Of a stretch of 64,000 nt of DNA, positions 59,501 through 64,000 are shown one piece after another (positions within the stretch are counted from its first letter, which is position 1; each line of letters starts with the position of its first letter). The notes below the pieces were generated by a model that was not told the origin of the DNA, made no database searches, and worked only from the letters and a program-made list of their open reading frames with translations. The DNA comes from Dendrophyllia cribrosa. Its lineage: Eukaryota > Cnidaria > Anthozoa > Scleractinia > Dendrophylliidae. The stretch spans positions 62,001-126,000 of the forward strand of contig JAJLRJ010000011.1 in NCBI GenBank assembly GCA_024195265.1, given 5' to 3'. Made by a program: the position numbers and the translations under genes.

Positions 59501-62500
59501 CGAGTACAGAACAATGAAATTTCAACTTGTTCACTTGGAAGCTTATGTTGAATGAAGCTTTAGCTAGCGTTGACGTTTCGATTTAAAAGTTTGAGTAGTT
59601 TCACATGCTACATGAATGAATGTCAAGTGTCATGCAAGTGAGCAAGAACTGATTTCAAACTGTATGAAAGCAGTGAACGCGATGCCGTATGTTTGGGCAA
59701 ATTGCGTGGCGGATTTAAAGGGACACTGTCACGGGTTGACATGCGCCGGTTCTCGTCCGATCACCGAAGTTAAGCCCTGTCGGGCGAGGTTAGTACTTGG
59801 ATGGGTGACCGCCTGGGAATACCTCGTGTCGTAGGCTCATCATTTTTCTTTCCTTTACTCCCTTTATTTTTAATTTTTTTGGTTCCGTCAAGGAGCTACT
59901 CGTCCTGAGGAGGGTAAACTGAAGTCAAAGTCATGAAAACATAGCATACCTTCGACGATATTCCAACGACAACAAATGGGCGACGAAGTCGCCGTCGCTG
60001 GTCCAAGCTTCATACCCGGCATCGAATTTAGCCTGAAGCCACGACCTAAATATACGATTTTCCAAATATATTCGTTTGTGGTTTCTAGACCACGCTATCT
60101 TATATTCTGCTTGATCCTCGAACTTCCTCTTCCCTCCCGAATTGGTTCTTTTCCCTCTACCGCTGCCACTAGTCGACGCCATTTTGAAATTGACGGTTCA
60201 ACTTGAAAAATTCAGGCTGAACTTTTCAAGTTTCGATTTGAAAAACTCGGGCATGCGCCCTCATGACAGTGTCCCTTTAAATTCTCGGAAAAAATAACAA
60301 CTCAACCGCCGGCTGTTTGCAAATGTTTCAAGGCACACTGCCAGCGTAGCATATATAAGCATTTATTTTCTAACCGTTTGAAAAAGAGCGGCTCCTTTAT
60401 TTCAATTATTTTTATTGAATTGTCGTCAGATTTTTTTCCGTTGCAGATTTTCTTTGCGGTTTGAGCACTAAATGGGTTTCTTTAATCTCCCAAGGCGGTC
60501 GTAACGGTTTTGAAGAAATCATTTTGGTGAAAGTATTAAAAGTCTATAGTTGTATATGCCGAAAAATAGAAATAATTATTAACCAAACCTCGAACTCTGT
60601 GAAAAACAAATATTCTAGTCCGGCGGTTAAGTTTTTTTTTGACATGAATTCATCTCGAGGGAGTTGGATTTACTGTTTTGAATCGTTGGAAAATTATAAT
60701 AACTCAACTGGCGAACTGCTTTAATATCGATGGATTTTCCAGCAGTATATATATGATGAAGTTTTGAATTTCTCTTTTACTTAATTTTATTTCAGCTTAA
60801 TCCGCCGACTGCTGGAACCCAACGCGTGGAACTCAAAGCGCATAAAACTTAATTAGAGGCGACTGACAAGCCGTGTTTTCGTTGTTTTCAAATCTGTAGG
60901 TCACTTTTACTGGTACTTATGCAGTTAAGAATGTATTCTTTTGCTGGCATCAAGTGTATTTATTTTCCAACCCGCCGTTGACGCCGTAGAGAAAACTTGA
61001 ATCTGTTACGAGCGAACAAATTATTTTAAATCCACCACCAGCACTTTTATTTGTGTAGACACACGGTACAGCCGTCGCATTCCATATTTTCACACAGTTT
61101 GGAGTTTCTCTTTCATTTGAATCGCCGACATAAAATTCCAAATCATGCTGATAAAACAAGTCAAGTTCAAACGGGATGGAATCGAAGTTAATTGAAAATC
61201 CAACGCTGTACAGTCAAAACTTGTGTTGATCTGTTTTCATGGCGAACGAACAAGTTGAAATTTCATTGTTCTGTACTCGACATTTCATTGGCTAAAGTAA
61301 AAAATGTTGGAATCTATTGTTCTCGTTCTGTTTTGTGATTGGTTAACTTTGTCTGGGTGACCCCGGTAACAGTAGCCGCACTGTAATAGAAATTTCAAGG
61401 AAAGCACAGGCTTGTAGTGCAATGTAGTGCGAATCGCTTTTGTGATGCAGTCACGCAACATGCGTCGATAAACTTGACCGAATTATCCTTGCGAGAGACC
61501 CATTGTTCTTCTGTTGTCTGCTGAATAATAGACTTGTTGTACCTATTTTCACCTAGAAATAATAGCTATACACAGGGGAACATTTGATTGGATTGACAGC
61601 AAAATTTGCATCTTCGATCGACGTGTTTCAATGGGCGCAATTCCGTAATGCAAAAGGGGACATTTCTTCTTGTCCCGGCTGACAAAATACTCATTTAATC
61701 TTAATAATATTAAGTATCATCTTTATTAAAGGGCCACCTCTATTATACAAGGCGGCACTTCTTCTGGTCCTGACCAGCAAAATGCTCACTCATATAATCT
61801 TAGTAATATTATTATCTTTATTAAAGGGACACCTCTATTAAGGGGGCACTTCTTTCGGTCCTGGCTGGCAAAACGCTCACATAATCATTGTAATTATCGC
61901 CTCTATTAAGGGGGCATTTCTTCTGGCCGACAAAATGTTCATTATTTTGTTATCACCTCTATCAAAGGGACACCTCTATTAAGGAGACACTGGTCCCAGC
62001 CAGCAAAATGCTCATATAAACTTTGTGATTATCCTCTCTATGAAAGGGACACCTCTATTAAAGGGGCACTTCTCCCGGTCTTACATTTAAAAACATTATT
62101 TTAATTTCTGTTATCCCTGGAAGAAATTCTACTAATAAATTCTTGCAGGACTTTTTGCGATTCTAAAAAATCCCAGTTCACAATCCTAACCCTATAGTAC
62201 ACCTAATCAGGGCTTTACAGTGCAGATAGAACACTGTGTAAGCATTAACTAATATACTTAACCTTGAGCCACACACTGAAAACTTCCTGGTCCATCATTA
62301 ACCCTAGTTACAGGGATGGAGCAGTGGTGAGTCAGCATTCACCTCCTACCAATGTGGCCTGGGTTTCGATAGACAAATTCGGCTAACACATTGTTGTACC
62401 CAATTCAAACCTTCTGGGAATAACATCCTTTGTTCACAGTATTTCCATATAATTTCCATGTTAATGCTTCATTGATATGGAAATATGATGAACAAAGAGT

Positions 62501-64000
62501 TCTAATCCCAAAAGGTTTAAATTGGGTACAACAATGCGTTAGCCAAATTTGTCTATTCCTGGAGGCATACGTGGGTTGAGTTTGTTATTGGTTATCATCT
62601 CTGAGGGTTTTTCTCGGGGTACTCCGGTTTTCCTCTTTCCATAAAAACCAACATTTTCAAATTTGAATTTGATCCGGAAACAGTAGAAGTAAGAGCCACC
62701 TTGTGGATTCCACTAAAATTCCTATATATTTATTAATCTATTAATTTTATTTATTATATAGATTTGCAAATCAAGGATTGTGATGTTTTGTTACCTTTCT
62801 TTTTCTTTGGAGACATGTCCCCATATCCTGGCATTCTTATTGGTTTATAAGTCGGTTGAATTTCAGGAAGCAGAGATTTGTTAACTGATAAAGATGACGG
62901 CAAAGGAGGAAGCTCCAACTCTAGTCTGACACTGTCACTTGAGGTCATTTTGGTTGCCACAGCAGCAGAAGCAGAGCTAGTGGGTCTTTTTTTCTGTTTA
63001 ACATTTACTGGTTCACAGCCGAATGAGACATCGCATAGCTGTGGTGCTGATCGTGCCTAAAATGACAAATTTATTTTTGTCAGTGTTCAATCGAGCAGAC
63101 TGAATGAACCAGATGGCTCATCAGTGTTACATTGGTGCTTAGCTGTGATTTATGTATCATGAAGCTACATGTACTAGGAACAATTGTATGGTTCCAAAAA
63201 ATATCATACCTCCCCCATGCACATTATTGGAAGGGGGAGTAGGTTTCAAAAGCCAATGAAGCTAAATTGAAAAAATGTGCTCAGTTTTACCAAAGAAAAT
63301 TGACAAGATCACAGAACTTCAAGCCTACAAGCACAGAAGTGAGTGCTTTTACATCTTTGGAGGAACAGGATTGGAAGCGTAAGCCCTTGCACTCTTACCA
63401 ATGAGAGTGTAAATCCTTCTCGGGGAGTACAAACATACATCACCTGCCTGGTTTGGCAAGAAGGATTTTCTCTTTCAGGTTAAAAAATAATTATTTTGGG
63501 TAAATGAAATAAATCTGGATATAAGTTCATTTTGCAAGTCACTCACTGGAATGACGAGTGCTCTAAGAACTTATTTTTTGACCTACAGTAACTACCGTGT
63601 ATACTACAATACAATACGATGCAGTGCAATGCAATACAATACAATATTATTACTTTATTTAATATACACAATAAAAATTAAGGCAATGGTGGAGTTGTGT
63701 TAAAAAGAGTGCAATTAACAATAAAAAATGTTATTCTAACTAAAATTAAAATTCAGAAATTAACATTTGTGTTTTCACCTTTGCTTTGATTTCATCAGCT
63801 TTGTTCTCGGATTTCACAGGTTTGTTATTTTTGTGGTCCATTTCTTCGTCACTTGCCAAGGGTGTAGTCCCGTTTGATTTGATTTTATCTGTTTTGTGCT
63901 TGGATTTCATGCGTTTGTTTTTTGCATGGTCCATTTCTTCGTCACTTGCCAAGGGTGTAGTCGTAATTGATTTGATTTCACTTGTTTTGTGCTTGGATTT
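53546..64000 (-). CDS. ELOA: elongin A, 3' part (11 exons, 5' end outside window)
   Basis: Elongin A is the large subunit of SIII, which suppresses RNA polymerase II pausing, and is a cullin adaptor through elongin BC. Exons, in gene order: 64000-63779 (continues past the edge), 63056-62795, 58412-58317, 58212-58159, 57680-57626, 56772-56730, 56492-56391, 55761-55683, 54569-54384, 53746-53698, 53579-53546. All phases agree, giving 393 residues plus stop. Seen motifs: LPEIQPTYKP before the core; a perfect BC box SLFESCMKVL encoded by exon 58212-58159; GGVPYEILQPVLEKCNPQQL, LWEKHCCREFKG and WREMF of the elongin A domain; VRRKQAKFGTG; and a basic tail APMMKKTMKLFKNQ. The N-terminal TFIIS-like domain is not in the window. 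The first visible exon is a charged linker of 31-residue repeats. Identification rests on motif order across eight exons. Confidence 0.92.
53916..54378. mobile_element. MITE with TACCGTAAATT ends touching an elongin A splice donor
   Basis: Ends TACCGTAAATT and AATTTACGGTA; subterminal GGGGTGGCTTATTAGAGGGG with G tracts at both sides. Its last base (54378) is the sixth base of the intron that follows elongin A exon 54569-54384. No coding capacity. Confidence 0.82.
54910..55330 (+). pseudogene. Crypton-type tyrosine recombinase relic (DUF3504-like)
   Basis: Two pieces in different frames: SVEDYVKSLQNKNTREKTK (from about 54917) and, after a stop region, PEELDKYLTEFKGTVRRKDG followed by EDYEPSRLRSLILSFESQF (about 55050-55175), then a diverged stretch like the IIxDxxFxxxRxxL segment (INDRQFELIRKLST). 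This N-terminal SAM-like region precedes the catalytic domain in Crypton YR transposases and DUF3504 proteins; the catalytic domain is not present. Dead relic in an elongin A intron, sense opposite to the gene. Confidence 0.65.
59743..59837 (+). pseudogene. 5S rRNA, 5' truncated
   Basis: About 95 nt match the 3' four-fifths of animal 5S rRNA: CGGTTCTCGTCCGATCACCG, AAGTTAAGC, GGTTAGTACTTGGATGGGTG and ACCGCCTGGGAATACC are recognisable. The internal box A, intermediate element and box C region appears intact. The first approx. 25 nt are replaced by the transposon end. A short T run follows (about 59842-59850), as expected for RNA polymerase III termination. A few internal changes (CCCTGTCGGGCGAGG) make a functional 5S gene unlikely. 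Confidence 0.85.
59931..60182 (-). CDS. 83-codon ORF inside the TTAA element
   Basis: Starts MASTSGSGRGKRTNSGGKRK, then EDQAEYKIAWSRNHKRIY and a C-terminal part with FDAGYEAWTSDGDF. The mix of a basic tail and aromatic/acidic body looks protein-like, but I recognise no family. It may be a remnant of a transposon-encoded or captured protein; there is no support beyond the open frame. Confidence 0.25.
   Translation of the reverse strand: MASTSGSGRGKRTNSGGKRKFEDQAEYKIAWSRNHKRIYLENRIFRSWLQAKFDAGYEAWTSDGDFVAHLLSLEYRRRYAMFS
61640..62085. repeat. tandem GGGACACCTCTATTAA array (approx. 95-bp unit)
   Basis: Four to five imperfect units, each with GGGACACCTCTATTAAGG, a GGCACTTCTTCTGGTC-like block and GCAAAATGCTCA. 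A partial unit is at 58650-58690 in the outer element's left end. Confidence 0.75.
62369..62556. mobile_element. palindromic MITE
   Basis: Arms of about 75 bp beginning ATAGACAAATTCGGCTAAC, with TTGTTGTACCCAATT. The centre is near AATTTCCATGTTAATG. Confidence 0.85.
63604..63648. repeat. ATACA-type microsatellite
   Basis: Imperfect pentamer run of AATAC/GATGC/AATGC words. Confidence 0.8.
63779..64000 (-). repeat. 93-bp coding tandem repeat in elongin A
   Basis: Two complete units of 31 residues and a partial third. Each starts KSKHKT or KSENKA and contains TPLASDEEMDH, an acidic casein-kinase-2-like site. The repeats probably continue past the window edge. Confidence 0.9.

Larger units (their letters stand above)
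59719..60277. mobile_element. TTAA-flanked element carrying a 5S rRNA segment, copy 3
   Basis: Flanked by TTAA (59715-59718, 60278-60281). Ends AGGGACACTGTCA and complement, related to 2086-2309 and 3175-3405. Just inside the left end lies a 5S rRNA segment (59743-59837). The minus strand holds an open frame of 83 codons (60182-59931) with a basic Ser/Gly start, KRKFEDQAEYKIAW and FDAGYEAW, unrecognised. Confidence 0.82.
59397..61383. mobile_element. 2-kb Tc1-like element with approx. 136-bp inverted repeats
   Basis: Flanked by TA on both sides; ends CAGTGCGGCTACTGTTACCG and complement, with about 136 bp of arm at over 90% identity. TA duplication and CAGT tips fit Tc1/mariner elements. The interior has no transposase frame and contains the smaller TTAA element. 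Confidence 0.85.
58640..62085. mobile_element. outer element of a three-level nest
   Basis: The left sequence GACACCATTACGGAATCGCG and CCCATTGAAA is complementary to TTTCAATGGGCGCAATTCCG and TAATGC at 61625-61645. Both sides carry GGGACACCTCTATTAAGG-like words. The space between is filled by the element at 59397-61383. Exact ends are uncertain. Confidence 0.55.

Noticed and set aside
59743..59837. Functional 5S rRNA gene
   Set aside because: The first approx. 25 nt are missing and conserved positions are changed.

Overview
This window is animal nuclear DNA. It is AT-rich, with intron-dense genes whose small exons have GT-AG borders, animal-specific gene families (syntrophin, Fem-1, elongin A), a BEL/Pao LTR retrotransposon, LINE remnants and a very high density of short inverted-repeat DNA transposons (MITEs). 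The mix fits a marine invertebrate, most likely an anthozoan cnidarian such as a stony coral. That placement is inference from gene and repeat style, not a marker-based identification.

Layout. 1-4290: no gene seen; a patchwork of MITEs. 4294-26395 (+): a complete gamma-type syntrophin gene, reconstructed here as 21 coding exons in continuous phase (536 residues). It includes a duplicated pair of tiny linker exons and one GC-AG intron. The intron splitting the PDZ domain holds a young antisense BEL/Pao retrotransposon (10059-16075) with 182-bp LTRs differing at one position, a 5-bp target duplication, and at least two disabling changes in its coding part. 26396-33900: no host gene; MITEs, a 1.9-kb near-perfect palindrome (28784-30695) and a 103-bp poly-G tract. 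31.2-43.7 kb: a mosaic of 7-bp tandem arrays (TCGAGGG, GTCCAGA), a foldback-like element, two LINE fragments and a pair of approx. 0.45-kb inverted repeats 8 kb apart. These repeats enclose one intact intronless ORF of unknown function (33911-34600). 43.7-45.9 kb: MITEs. 45964-49862 (-): a two-exon Fem-1-like ankyrin gene broken by an in-frame stop. 49.9-53.5 kb: repeats. 53546-64000 (-): the 3' part of the elongin A gene (11 exons, continuing past the right edge), with 93-bp coding tandem repeats. Its introns hold a Crypton-type recombinase relic and a three-level nest of DNA transposons, the innermost carrying a 5' truncated 5S rRNA sequence.

The three host genes are functionally unrelated: a membrane-cytoskeleton scaffold, a ubiquitin-ligase substrate receptor and a transcription elongation / ubiquitin-ligase subunit. 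Fem-1 and elongin A families both act as elongin BC/cullin adaptors, but nothing here shows that their proximity matters. Most of the remaining DNA is transposon-derived.
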